Shown here: positions 22,901 through 29,426 of the stretch, in pieces
Layout: every line of letters starts with the position of its first letter
Numbering within the stretch: the first letter of the stretch is position 1
DNA from: Actinomycetota bacterium
Lineage (GTDB): Bacteria > Actinomycetota > Thermoleophilia > Solirubrobacterales > Solirubrobacteraceae
DNA: 36,592 nucleotides
Reading direction: 5' to 3'
Assembly: GCA_009699505.1 (NCBI GenBank)
Contig: WLOB01000004.1
Span: 1 to 36,592, forward strand
Notes under the pieces: generated by a model
The model's database searches: none
What the model saw: the letters and a program-made list of their open reading frames with translations, nothing else
What the model was told of the DNA's origin: nothing
Made by a program: the position numbers and the translations under genes

Positions 22901-23959
22901 CAGGCCCGGATCCAGAAGGCCCGCGGGCCGGCCGAGAGCTACCTCAAGCACCTGCTCGAGCGCCTGGATCACGTCCACGGCCAACAGGTCGACCGCACCG
23001 CCACCGTCGATCCGCTCGCGGTGCCCGAGCACGAGCGGCCGGCCCTGGCGTTGGTGCAGGAAGCAGCGCGGTCCGAACAGCTCCGCAGCCTCACGGTGTC
23101 GGCTGCCCAACAGCTCGGGACCGCTCATCCGCAGGTCGCCACGTGGCTCGAGCGCCATCCCCTCCCCCACGCGGTCACGCAGACCCGGTCGGCAGAGCGC
23201 AAGGTGCCCGTGCGCCGGTACTCGCCGCACCAGCAGGCCTTCGCCGACGCCCTCGATGCATGGCACCGGTCCCGGGGTGAGTGGGCAACCCCCCAGGGTG
23301 CGCGTGACGCACAGGAGCTCTCCGGCACCCACGACCGCCTCGAGCGCGCACACGAGGAGCTGACGTCCGCGACGGTCCGGCGTGACGCGCACCTGATCGA
23401 CGAGCCGTCCCGCCTGCGACGCACCGCACACCGCGAATGGCACGCCGTCCTGGACAGCGTCCAGCAGCGCGTCGACCGGGCCCAGCGGCGCCTCGCCGAC
23501 CTCCAGCAGCAACGCGACGCGGTGGAGAACCGGCTCGGGCGACCGTTCGAAGAGCTGGTCGCGGAGAGCCGTGACGCCACCCTGCAGACCCTGATCGCCG
23601 AACGGGATGCCCGCGAGCTCGAGCACGCCCTCGCGCGCCGTGGCCCGGAGGGCTTCGGGACCAACCGCACCGAGAAGCTGCTCGGACCCCGCGACGGCCT
23701 GAACCCCCAGGACCAGCGGCGCTACGACAAGCTCGCCGGCCAGATCGCCGTCGACCACGTCCTCCGCGACCAACCCACCACCGATCGACAGCAGCGCTGG
23801 CCGACGTTGAACGACCTCAAGGTCATCGGACGAGAGATCGCGCTGTGGCGCGACGCGCACGACCTCCCCCTCACCGAGCGGCAGCAACAGATCGCCGAGC
23901 GCCACCGCCCCGTCGAGCGCGACCGCGGCATCGACCTCGGATTTGGGTTCGACCGGTAA
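19970..23959 (+). CDS. mobF: MobF-family conjugative relaxase with RecD-like helicase domain
   Basis: A 1329-aa relaxase-helicase. The N-terminal TrwC-type relaxase begins MLSIGTVSAG. Candidate catalytic tyrosines are Y17 and the pair near 29-30. SAPKSVSLL and the metal-binding histidines in DPQLHSHAVLANV near residue 171 follow. The helicase starts near 455 with Walker A RARAGAGKTT (about 466), Walker B VVLVDEAGMAQ and a RecD-like end (HKAQGMTVDRS, YVGLTRTRD near 800). The remaining 500 residues are charged coiled coil. Relaxases nick oriT and lead the transferred strand into a recipient. No coupling protein or type IV secretion gene is visible, so this supports mobilization only. Confidence 0.95.
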   Translation: MLSIGTVSAGNQAQREYHERQLAQSRDDYYRETEGPAGVWIGAHAQALGLTGEVDIEGFRRMLDGQDPATGEDLGGRTDRRKTVAFDLAFSAPKSVSLLRMAADEETAKTVDRAHERAVKAALLYIEEEGWKGRARVTHEDGSRERITVQGNGVIGVLYRHETTRNADPQLHSHAVLANVVRPEKGDAQAINSPVLYQQAKTAGSVYQAVLRGELGVELGIEFDTPVNGLSDIKGFDRGLIDTFSTRRAEILAGLARAGFSAGGAAAERVALESRRAKDMQLDHGQWRVEVREALQRDGFGIEQARALVRTPAERQLALTGAGGGVEVPRPRSLEERLQAAPLDQLTDVRATEDARPIRQAAMSAREGYTADEVAEALSGVFKDPRLVQVQGGERPRWTTERHLQLEERVQRDTLGRMQDATGPRIDVQGYAVPTKTPDGFSLSVEQRQVLGRVLQSGHGVEVIRARAGAGKTTIAGLARTEFEAHGIKVVGVAPTLQALAELDDVGLEKRDSLARTAFSDGEFSEVMRTMDHQTVVLVDEAGMAQTREIAPLLDRAAERGAKVVAIGDDVQLAAVGAGGWFRYLVEHQDAPVLALTEVHRQRDPVERDRLNGLHRGDVAGWIRWADQHDRIDVQPTVQDAYGATVSRFEGALDAVDSEIDRVVVMAPQNTHRRALNDQLRRVVAGRGVLDRTQERDYDGLLVAPGERLVATRTVTVDGTSRRLVENGERFEVLTVGAAGARARAVAGKRRGELVQLPAEVLRPDQDGRRVDHAYARTVHKAQGMTVDRSILFAPDPGRLGRNLAYVGLTRTRDRADLVTVAPDRPAGLERLVRGMSERRDHQAALAIASPKRLDPERVTRMSVPELAEHRHALLTEARQAMTRLSRLDREARGAWAGSADARTDANLLRHRDQLVAQIEARERHLAEQDPDGEKQGRGLMEQTTRQAQERDRGALERLDEQLVGREVQGVPEADELQARIQKARGPAESYLKHLLERLDHVHGQQVDRTATVDPLAVPEHERPALALVQEAARSEQLRSLTVSAAQQLGTAHPQVATWLERHPLPHAVTQTRSAERKVPVRRYSPHQQAFADALDAWHRSRGEWATPQGARDAQELSGTHDRLERAHEELTSATVRRDAHLIDEPSRLRRTAHREWHAVLDSVQQRVDRAQRRLADLQQQRDAVENRLGRPFEELVAESRDATLQTLIAERDARELEHALARRGPEGFGTNRTEKLLGPRDGLNPQDQRRYDKLAGQIAVDHVLRDQPTTDRQQRWPTLNDLKVIGREIALWRDAHDLPLTERQQQIAERHRPVERDRGIDLGFGFDR

Positions 23960-24040
23960 CGCGCCTCGGCCAACGGCCCGTGACCTCGGCGCCGGAAACG
24001 ATCCGCTGCCCTTCCCGTCCCGGCAGGCCACCTCCCCGAG

Positions 24041-24171
24041 ACGTACGTATACGTTTGTGCACGTAAGCCTACGTCGGTAGAAGAGGACTTTCGCCGACGT
24101 CGCCGAACAACGAACTACGACAAGCAACGAATGCAAACGTATGCATACGTTGGAAAACGTAGGCTTACGTG
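24041..24171. repeat. Candidate partition site (parS/operator) upstream of parA
   Basis: A 131-base block dense in ACGT words. CACGTAAGCCTACGT (24060-24074) has an exact inverted copy ACGTAGGCTTACGTG (24157-24171). Between them is the 16-bp perfect palindrome AACGTATGCATACGTT (24136-24151), and at the left end the palindrome ACGTATACGT (24045-24054). Type Ib partition systems place the centromere and promoter directly before parA, and this fits. Confidence 0.7.
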
Positions 24172-24205
24172 TGCATCATGGGTGCAGGCCGCCCAGGAGA
24201 CCCAC

Positions 24206-25021
24206 ATGAGCTATGCCCCGATCCTCACGATCGCCAACGAGAAGGGCGGTGTCGGCAAGACCGCCACCGCCGTCAACGTCGCCGCCGCGCTCGCGCGCGC
24301 AGGCCTGCGCGTCGTCGCGGTCGACGGCGACAGCCAGGCCGACCTGACCTGGGGCGTTGGCGCCGAGCCCGACCAGGGCCCCGGATTTGCCGAAGCGATC
24401 GAGCACGCCGCCCAGGGGGACACCTTCGACCCCGCCACGCTCCTCCCGACCGTCGTCGACGGCCTTCGCGTGTTGGCCGGCGGGCAGGGCCTCGCAGAGG
24501 TCGCCCCGGAGCTCTACACCGCCGGTGCTGACGGCGAAGAGTGGGTCAGCACGGCGCTGCGCGCCGTCGCCGAGCTCGAGGACGTCGACGTCGTCGTCAT
24601 CGACACCCCGCCGTCCCCAGGGCCGGTCACCATCGGCGCGATCATGGCCGCCGACCTGACGTTGGCGATCGCCAACGCCCGGCAGGCCAACTCCGTCGCC
24701 GCGCTGCAAACCCTCATCGAACGCGCGAAGGCCATCAGCGCACGGGGCGGGCACGGGGGAGTCCGCGTCGTCCTGCAAGGCCACGACGAGCACCGCGTCC
24801 TGCACCGCGACATGCGCGACCGGCTGCAGGCCGAACCCGAAGGCCTCTTCGCCGTCATCCCGCACAGCAAGGACGTCGAAGAATCCCCCCTCGACGGCGT
24901 CCCCCTAGTCGCCTCCCGCGGCCGCGGGTCCTCCCGCACCGCCTGGGCCCTCTGCGACCTCGCCCAGGACGCCTACAACGTCGCCCGCCAGATCCACACC
25001 CAGCAGGTCACCGCCGCATGA
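24206..25021 (+). CDS. parA: ParA-family partition ATPase
   Basis: A 271-aa protein. The deviant Walker A is ANEKGGVGKTATAVNVAAALA near the N-terminus, with AVDGDSQADLTWG (A' motif) and VDVVVIDTPPSPGP (Walker B). The absence of an N-terminal HTH domain makes it a small, type Ib-like ParA. It acts with a centromere-binding partner to position plasmid copies. AGGAGA lies 5 bases before the ATG. The stop overlaps the next start (ATGA), so translation is coupled with the RHH-type partner at 25018. The repeat block upstream is the likely centromere and operator. Confidence 0.95.
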   Translation: MSYAPILTIANEKGGVGKTATAVNVAAALARAGLRVVAVDGDSQADLTWGVGAEPDQGPGFAEAIEHAAQGDTFDPATLLPTVVDGLRVLAGGQGLAEVAPELYTAGADGEEWVSTALRAVAELEDVDVVVIDTPPSPGPVTIGAIMAADLTLAIANARQANSVAALQTLIERAKAISARGGHGGVRVVLQGHDEHRVLHRDMRDRLQAEPEGLFAVIPHSKDVEESPLDGVPLVASRGRGSSRTAWALCDLAQDAYNVARQIHTQQVTAA

Positions 25022-25374
25022 GTACTCGCACCAACTCCCTCGACGCCAACAAGCGCTTCGCCCGCCGCACCCCCGGCAGCATCCAGGCACCCGCCGACGA
25101 GCAGCCCGCCGCGCCGACACCCGCCCGAGCGCCACTGAAAGCCGCGCCCGCGCCGGAATCTGCTCCTGCCGCATCCACCCCGGCTCCGGCGACGCCCTAC
25201 ACCGTGCGGATTCCCTCCGACATCGCCGATGCATGGCGCGCCCGCGTCGCCGACGCCGGCGTCAACCAGACCGACGCCGTCACCGCGGCCTTCCAAGCCT
25301 TCATGGCCATGGACGTCGACGAGTTCGCCACCGCCGTGCTCGCGAACAAGCGGCAACGCCGCCAGGGCGCCTGA
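25018..25374 (+). CDS. RHH-type partition partner of ParA
   Basis: A 118-aa protein. The first 60 residues are Pro/Ala-rich and flexible. The C-terminal part has a strand-helix-helix ribbon-helix-helix pattern: PYTVRIPSDIADAWRARVADAGVNQTDAVTAAFQAFMAMD, followed by EFATAVLANKRQRR. Type Ib partition loci encode such small RHH proteins (ParG/Omega-like) that bind the centromere and regulate the operon. The flexible N-terminal tail of ParG-like proteins stimulates the ATPase; here the tail is longer than usual. It overlaps parA by four bases. The family call comes from fold pattern and position. Confidence 0.75.
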   Translation: MSTRTNSLDANKRFARRTPGSIQAPADEQPAAPTPARAPLKAAPAPESAPAASTPAPATPYTVRIPSDIADAWRARVADAGVNQTDAVTAAFQAFMAMDVDEFATAVLANKRQRRQGA

Positions 25375-25424
25375 GGGTCCTTCGCAGAGAGATATCTCGC
25401 CGGCAGGAAACTGGTCGGCAGTCG

Positions 25425-26030
25425 CTATCTGGCGTCGCTTGTCGGCGGCGCGGCGGCGACCCGCCCGCGCTCGATGGCCCGGTAGACGGTCGAGCGGCCG
25501 ACGCCAAAGAGCTCGGCGAGCTCCGCGGGATTCTTCTCGCCGGCCCGGTGCAGCTGAACGAGGTGCCGCTCCTGGCTCGGGGAGAGCTTGGGCTTGCGGC
25601 CGCGGAGCTTGCCGGCCGCACGGGCGACCTCCAGCCCTTCGCGGGTGCGCATGCGGATCAGGTCGGACTCGAACTCGGCGACCATCGCCAGGACGTTGAA
25701 GAGGAGCCGGCCGACGGGGTCGGTCGGGTCGTGGACCGATCCGCCGAGGTTCAGCTTCACCTTGCGGGTTGTGAGCTCGTCGACGATGTCGCGCGCGTCG
25801 GGGAGCGACCTTGCGAGTCGGTCGAGCTTGGTGACGACGAGCACGTCACCGGACCGGCAGGCCGCGAGCGCTTCGCGGAGACCGGGACGCGCGCGGTTGG
25901 TGCCGGTGAGGCCGTGGTCGACGTAGATCCGTTCGGGCTCGACTCCGAGCGCTTGGAGCGCGTTTCGTTGCGCGGTCAGCTCTTGCGCCGCGGTCGAGAC
26001 GCGTGCGTAGCCGATCTTCAGTTCGCTCAC
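25425..26030 (-). CDS. Serine recombinase (resolvase/invertase, Pin-like)
   Basis: A 201-aa protein with the full resolvase/invertase layout. It begins KIGYARVSTAAQ with the catalytic Ser near residue 10, followed by YVDHGLTGTNRARPGL, LVVTKLDRLARSLPDARDIVDEL, LLFNVLAMVAEFESDLIRMRTREGL and KLRGRKPKL. A C-terminal HTH (NPAELAELFGVGRSTVYRAI) binds the site. The GTG at 26030 was chosen because homologues begin just before the GYARVS motif. Plasmid resolvases resolve multimers; an invertase or transposon role is also possible. It lies 50 bases from the partition operon, convergent with it, which fits plasmid maintenance. Confidence 0.93.
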   Translation of the reverse strand: MSELKIGYARVSTAAQELTAQRNALQALGVEPERIYVDHGLTGTNRARPGLREALAACRSGDVLVVTKLDRLARSLPDARDIVDELTTRKVKLNLGGSVHDPTDPVGRLLFNVLAMVAEFESDLIRMRTREGLEVARAAGKLRGRKPKLSPSQERHLVQLHRAGEKNPAELAELFGVGRSTVYRAIERGRVAAAPPTSDAR

Positions 26031-26285
26031 GCGTAGAAGTGTGCCGTATGACGCCCGCTCATCGGGAATCAATTCGGACGGGGCTATCGGGACGACTGGT
26101 CGTCAGGTCCCACCGGGAGGCCCGAATCGCGGATCCTCATCCCGGTAGACGTTCCTCTATGGGACAGGCTTTCGTCGCTGCTGCCGTTTCGTCGTCCCCG
26201 GGACGCGCTGTCCCGGTACGGGGCGTTCGGTGGTCGGAGCTCGCCGATCCTGGTGTGCACGTGATTAGCGGCATAGGGTGGCGAG

Positions 26286-26666
26286 ATGGCCGTGTCCCCG
26301 GAAGACCGTTCAGGCGAGCTGGGCGATGCGCGTGTCCCGACCGATCGGGAGCGGATCTCGACGGCGATCGTGCACACGTACAAGCGGGAGTTCGGGAAGG
26401 GCCCGGAGAGCATTCGGGTGCACATCGCGGACGACACCGTGATGGCGTTGCTGCGCGGCGGATTCTCGATCGTCGAGGAGTCGCTGCGCAGGTCCGGGCG
26501 GGCCGAGGTCGTGCGCGATCAGCGCCGCGCGTTCGGCGACATGGTCGCCCCGACCCTGGCCGCGGCGGTCTCGGAGGTCATCGGCCGGGAGGTCGTGCAG
26601 GTCCTCGCGGACACCAGCCAGGACCCCGACCTCAGCGTCGTGGTGTTCGTGCTCGCTCGCGCATAG
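26286..26666 (+). CDS. DUF2294 family protein
   Basis: A 126-aa protein. The domain runs from residue about 20: RERISTAIVHTYKREFGKGPESIRVHIADDTVMALLRGGFSIVEESLRRSGRAEVV, then VSEVIGREVVQVLADTSQDPDLSVVVFVLARA. It matches the canonical DUF2294 pattern with GxGPES and the C-terminal DPD-F-L block, unlike the 5544 and 27081 copies, which form a second subtype. It has a short unrelated N-terminus. Function unknown. It is transcribed alone, divergent from the serine recombinase across 255 bases, and followed by an inverted repeat. Confidence 0.85.
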   Translation: MAVSPEDRSGELGDARVPTDRERISTAIVHTYKREFGKGPESIRVHIADDTVMALLRGGFSIVEESLRRSGRAEVVRDQRRAFGDMVAPTLAAAVSEVIGREVVQVLADTSQDPDLSVVVFVLARA

Positions 26667-26680
26667 CGCCCGGCCGTTGG

Positions 26681-26746
26681 GGCATGCAGGGGCCCGGGGC
26701 TGGCGTCGTGCATGGAGCGACCGTGCGAGGCGTGCCCCTGCATGCC
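26681..26746. repeat. 13-bp perfect inverted repeat with 40-base spacer
   Basis: GGCATGCAGGGGC (26681-26693) pairs exactly with GCCCCTGCATGCC (26734-26746). It begins 15 bases after the DUF2294 stop at 26666. It could form a large hairpin terminator or mark the edge of a mobile segment. Confidence 0.65.
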
Positions 26747-27044
26747 AGCCGGGCGGGGCGGCCCGGGACGCTGCGGCGAGCCGGCCGCCTCGCCCGACTC
26801 CGATGGCATCGACCCGGCGGCACGCCGGCTGCCCGTCGTCCCGCCAACCGATGACCATCCGGCACTGCACCTAGACCGGTTCCAGACTGCCCGTTTGACG
26901 TCCGGGGTGTCTCGGGGGTGCGGTGTGGATCCCCCATCGCACGACCGCACCCGCCGAAAGCACTACGACGTCCCGCAGGCGGTCCGTCCGGGCGCCCACG
27001 AGGGGCGCTTGGAAAGGAAGACGGCAGGGTTGCCTGATCCCGAC

Positions 27045-27066
27045 GGAAGTTGTTCGGGAAACTTCC
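27045..27066 (-). terminator. Short hairpin after the minus-strand DUF2294 gene
   Basis: Arms GGAAGTT and AACTTCC (7 bp) with an 8-base spacer lie 14 bases past the stop of the gene at 27081-27413. Confidence 0.5.
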
Positions 27067-27080
27067 TGTCTGGTGTCGGG

Positions 27081-27413
27081 TCAGGTGGTCTTGGGCTCGA
27101 GTAGGAACGCGTCGGTGGCGGTGTTGTCGCGGCCGTTGTAGCCGGGGACGTAGGAGCGGACCTTGCGGTCGAGCACCTGTTCGACGACGGCGACCAGGTC
27201 GGTCTCGATGCTGCGCTGCAGCCGGGAGTGGACGGTGTCCAGCAGCCGGATCTCGCCGACCTCGAGGAGCTTGTTCTGCCCCGGCGTGTTGACCTCTTCG
27301 AGGGTCACGAAGACGGTGTCGGGCAGGATCGTCGCGACGATCTTCTGCGGTCCGCGGCCGTAGAGGTCCTTGTAGACCTGGGCGATGCCGTTGGCGATCT
27401 GCTGGTGCGGCAC
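27081..27413 (-). CDS. DUF2294 family protein
   Basis: A 110-aa protein starting at a GTG (V/M-PHQQ). The domain reads IANGIAQVYKDLYGRGPQKIVATILPDTVFVTLEEVNTPGQNKLLE, then a helix ending VEQVLDRKVRSYVPGYN and TATDAFLLEPK. It is closest to the copy at 5544-5897, with shared GRGP-KI, V-R-YVPG-N and LEP blocks and the same length. No strong ribosome-binding site is visible at the GTG, so the start is not certain, but the family begins here. It is divergent from the sigma factor gene across a structured 537-base region, so the two may share regulation. Confidence 0.8.
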   Translation of the reverse strand: MPHQQIANGIAQVYKDLYGRGPQKIVATILPDTVFVTLEEVNTPGQNKLLEVGEIRLLDTVHSRLQRSIETDLVAVVEQVLDRKVRSYVPGYNGRDNTATDAFLLEPKTT

Positions 27414-27950
27414 GGATGGCAAAAGGGGGGTTCCCGGGAGCGTCGTGGACGACCACAGGTGGGTCGAGGTGCGGTGCCCCGGGGGGTGGGCGGTGACGCT
27501 CGCGCCCGCCCTTCCCGTACCGGGGGGCCTTGCGCGCACGGACTGCACCGAGCACCCTACCGCCGGACCAACAGACCGTCGTCGACGGTGCCCGCGGCAG
27601 CCGCCCAGCGGAGGGACGTCCGCTGGGCGGCAGCCGAAGCGGATCGGGGATGCGTTCCTTCGGGATCGCGTTCCTCTCGGTCGTGCGCGGGGGGCCAAAG
27701 GTCACGAGTTGGCGTTGCACGGGGTGGCGGGGTGTGGTTTGGTGGTGGTGCGCAGCGGGAGCCGCGAGCGCGAGATCGCTGGATCACTGACCCGTTCAGG
27801 CGGGGTTCCGGTTCGCGGTCATCGACTCGGACGTCACGTCCGGCGTGCTCCATCAGCGCCGATACAGCAGGTTGGTGCCTCGGGCGACATCCCCCATCTC
27901 GTCGCCCGCCGGCCGGCCGGAATGAGAACCCCCTGCGTAAAGGGCCATTC
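27414..27950. other. Divergent region between DUF2294 and sigma factor genes, with a long hairpin
   Basis: A 537-base gap that diverges in both directions. It contains a long hairpin (27595-27636), a second palindrome CCGTCG-T-CGACGG nearby, and a GTTT-N16-GGGAG sequence at 27738-27762 that is a poor but possible SigF-type promoter facing the sigma gene. Frames that cross it are shadows with no family match. Confidence 0.5.
27595..27636. repeat. Long hairpin with 18-bp arms
   Basis: The 18-base arms 27595-27612 and 27619-27636 pair with a single mismatch (A-A) around a 6-base spacer; the inner 13 bp (GCCGCCCAGCGGA) are perfect. It lies inside a divergent promoter region, where a terminator would not be expected. 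It may be a structured leader, an attenuator or a regulator site. Confidence 0.75.
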
Positions 27951-28721
27951 ATGCTGCACGAAGTTCCGCGTCGCGATCAGATCGACCTCGATCTGCTGCG
28001 CCGCTACCGCGACCGCGACGACCGGTTCGCGCTCGAAGAGCTCGCCGACCGGTCGATGCCGCTGGTCAAATCGATCGCCCGCAAGTACCGAAACTGCGGC
28101 GAGGACATGGAGGACCTCATCCAGGCCGGCACCGTCGGCCTCGTCAAGGCGATCGAACGATTCGACCTGGAGTCCGGGGGACGGTTCATCTCCTACGCGG
28201 TGCCGAACATCCAGGGCGAGATCCGCAGGCACTTCCGCGACCACACCTGGGCCGTCCACGTTCCCCGCTCGATGCAGGAACTCGACGCGAAGATCCAAAC
28301 GACCAGCCGCCGGGTCGCCGCGAAGACCGGGCAGCACCCGACCGACGAGGACCTCGCCACAGAGCTGCAGGCCCCGGTCTCCGACATCCGCGAGGCCCGG
28401 TCCGCCGGCCGGTCCTACCGTGCTCTGTCGCTCGACGCGCCCGCTGGAGAGGACCGCGACATCGCGGGCACCTTCGGTCGAAGCGACCCGGGATACGCCG
28501 GGGTCGAGAACACCGCGACCGTCGACGTCGCCATGCAGGCGCTCTGCGACCGAGACCGCAAGGTCGTGCGGCTGCGCTACGAGGACGGGCTGTTGCAGCG
28601 CGAGATCGCGGAGGAGATCGGCGTCTCGCAGATGCAGGTCTCGCGCATCCTCTCCGCCGCCGTGGACCAGATGCACGAGCACCTCGACACCGGAAGCCGG
28701 CCCACGCCGCTGGCCGCATAG
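27951..28721 (+). CDS. RNA polymerase sigma factor, SigB/SigF/SigG subfamily
   Basis: A 256-aa group 3 sigma factor. Region 2 includes PLVKSIARKYRNCGEDMEDLIQAGTVGLVKAIERFD and RFISYAVPNIQGEIRRHFRDHTWAVHVPRSMQEL, which recognises the -10. Region 3 is TGQHPTDEDLATELQAPVSDIREA. Region 4 is DRKVVRLRYEDGLLQREIAEEIGVSQMQVSRIL, the HTH that contacts the -35. These factors direct stress or sporulation regulons and read GTTT-N-GGGTA promoters; one such sequence lies before the PRC-barrel gene at 7774. No anti-sigma factor or antagonist gene is adjacent. The ATG at 27951 follows AAAGGG. Confidence 0.95.
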   Translation: MLHEVPRRDQIDLDLLRRYRDRDDRFALEELADRSMPLVKSIARKYRNCGEDMEDLIQAGTVGLVKAIERFDLESGGRFISYAVPNIQGEIRRHFRDHTWAVHVPRSMQELDAKIQTTSRRVAAKTGQHPTDEDLATELQAPVSDIREARSAGRSYRALSLDAPAGEDRDIAGTFGRSDPGYAGVENTATVDVAMQALCDRDRKVVRLRYEDGLLQREIAEEIGVSQMQVSRILSAAVDQMHEHLDTGSRPTPLAA

Positions 28722-28739
28722 ACCGCGCGGGCCCCCGCC

Positions 28740-28762
28740 CGCCCCGCCAAAGGGGCGGGGCG
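28740..28762 (+). terminator. Terminator hairpin after the sigma factor gene
   Basis: Arms CGCCCCGCC and GGCGGGGCG (9 bp) with a 5-base loop, AAAGG, start 18 bases after the stop codon. Confidence 0.75.
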
Positions 28763-28864
28763 AGGCACCGACGCAGCGTGCTGGATCGCCCACGCCGACA
28801 CCGACGCAGGCCACCTCACCCGGGACGCTGCCCCGAACCAGGCCACCACGAACACGACCGCACC

Positions 28865-28884
28865 CCACCCCGGGGCCGGGGTGG
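28865..28884. repeat. GC-rich palindrome downstream of the sigma gene
   Basis: CCACCCCGG and CCGGGGTGG (9 bp arms) with a 2-base centre lie in the convergent gap (28763-29008) before the DUF2188 gene. Possibly the terminator of that minus-strand gene or a protein-binding site. No other feature is visible in the gap. Confidence 0.35.
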
Positions 28885-29008
28885 CCGAACCCACCGACTG
28901 ACGCGCCCGACCCCGCGAGCCGGTGCCCACCGGGTCTCGAGGTCGGCCCGAGCCCTCCGCGTGGGAGCGCTGCCGGCGTCGGGCGGTGTGTCGGTGGTCG
29001 CGAGGGGT

Positions 29009-29236
29009 TCAGCCGGCGGGCGGGTACGGATCGGGCCGGCCGATCGTGTCCTTCTGCCGGATCTGCCCATGACGGTCCTGCACGACGAGTTCGCCGCCCC
29101 CGGAGTTGACGATCAGCGGATGAGCCGCAGCGATCGCTTCTCGCTGCGTGAGGTGATGAGAGCTCGCACGCTGCGCGCCTTCGCGTTTGACGTCCCAGCC
29201 GCCGGCCGGATGCTGTACGACCCAGTAGTTCGCCAT
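29009..29236 (-). CDS. DUF2188 family protein
   Basis: A 75-aa protein that follows the DUF2188 consensus almost from end to end: ANYWVVQHPAGGWDVKREGAQRASSHHLTQREAIAAAH, then NSGGGELVVQDRHGQIRQKDTIG and DPYPPAG. The fold is a small alpha/beta unit of unknown function; proteins of this kind are frequently stress-regulated in actinobacteria. AAGGGA lies 7 bases before the ATG. It stands alone and converges with the sigma factor gene. The 190 bases between it and the hydrolase gene at 29427 show nothing recognisable. Confidence 0.9.
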   Translation of the reverse strand: MANYWVVQHPAGGWDVKREGAQRASSHHLTQREAIAAAHPLIVNSGGGELVVQDRHGQIRQKDTIGRPDPYPPAG

Positions 29237-29426
29237 CGAGTGTCCCTTCGTGGAAGGCCCCGAGCGTCGCAGCCCGCCCCGACGGACCCACCACGCAACA
29301 CGACATGCGGCGAACGCTTGCGACCGCATCGCAGAGCGCACGCAACTCCCGGTCCCCGTCCCGGTAGATGATCCGGACCGGGACGGCCTCACCCTCGATC
29401 GGGTGTATGTCGTCCCTGGTCGCTCC

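Larger units (their letters stand above)
26667..27080. other. Intergenic region with two inverted repeats
   Basis: A 414-base gap between two DUF2294 genes that face each other. It holds an inverted repeat with a 40-base spacer near the left end (26681-26746) and a short hairpin near the right end (27045-27066). No convincing ORF is present. It is the convergent 3' region of both genes. Confidence 0.5.

Noticed and set aside
22712-24136. 474-aa minus-strand frame opposite the relaxase C-terminus
   Set aside because: It covers the relaxase coiled-coil tail and runs into the centromere-like repeats. No family is recognisable.
24041-24171. CRISPR-like array
   Set aside because: The repeats are short palindromic words at irregular spacing, without constant repeats and spacers and with no cas genes nearby.
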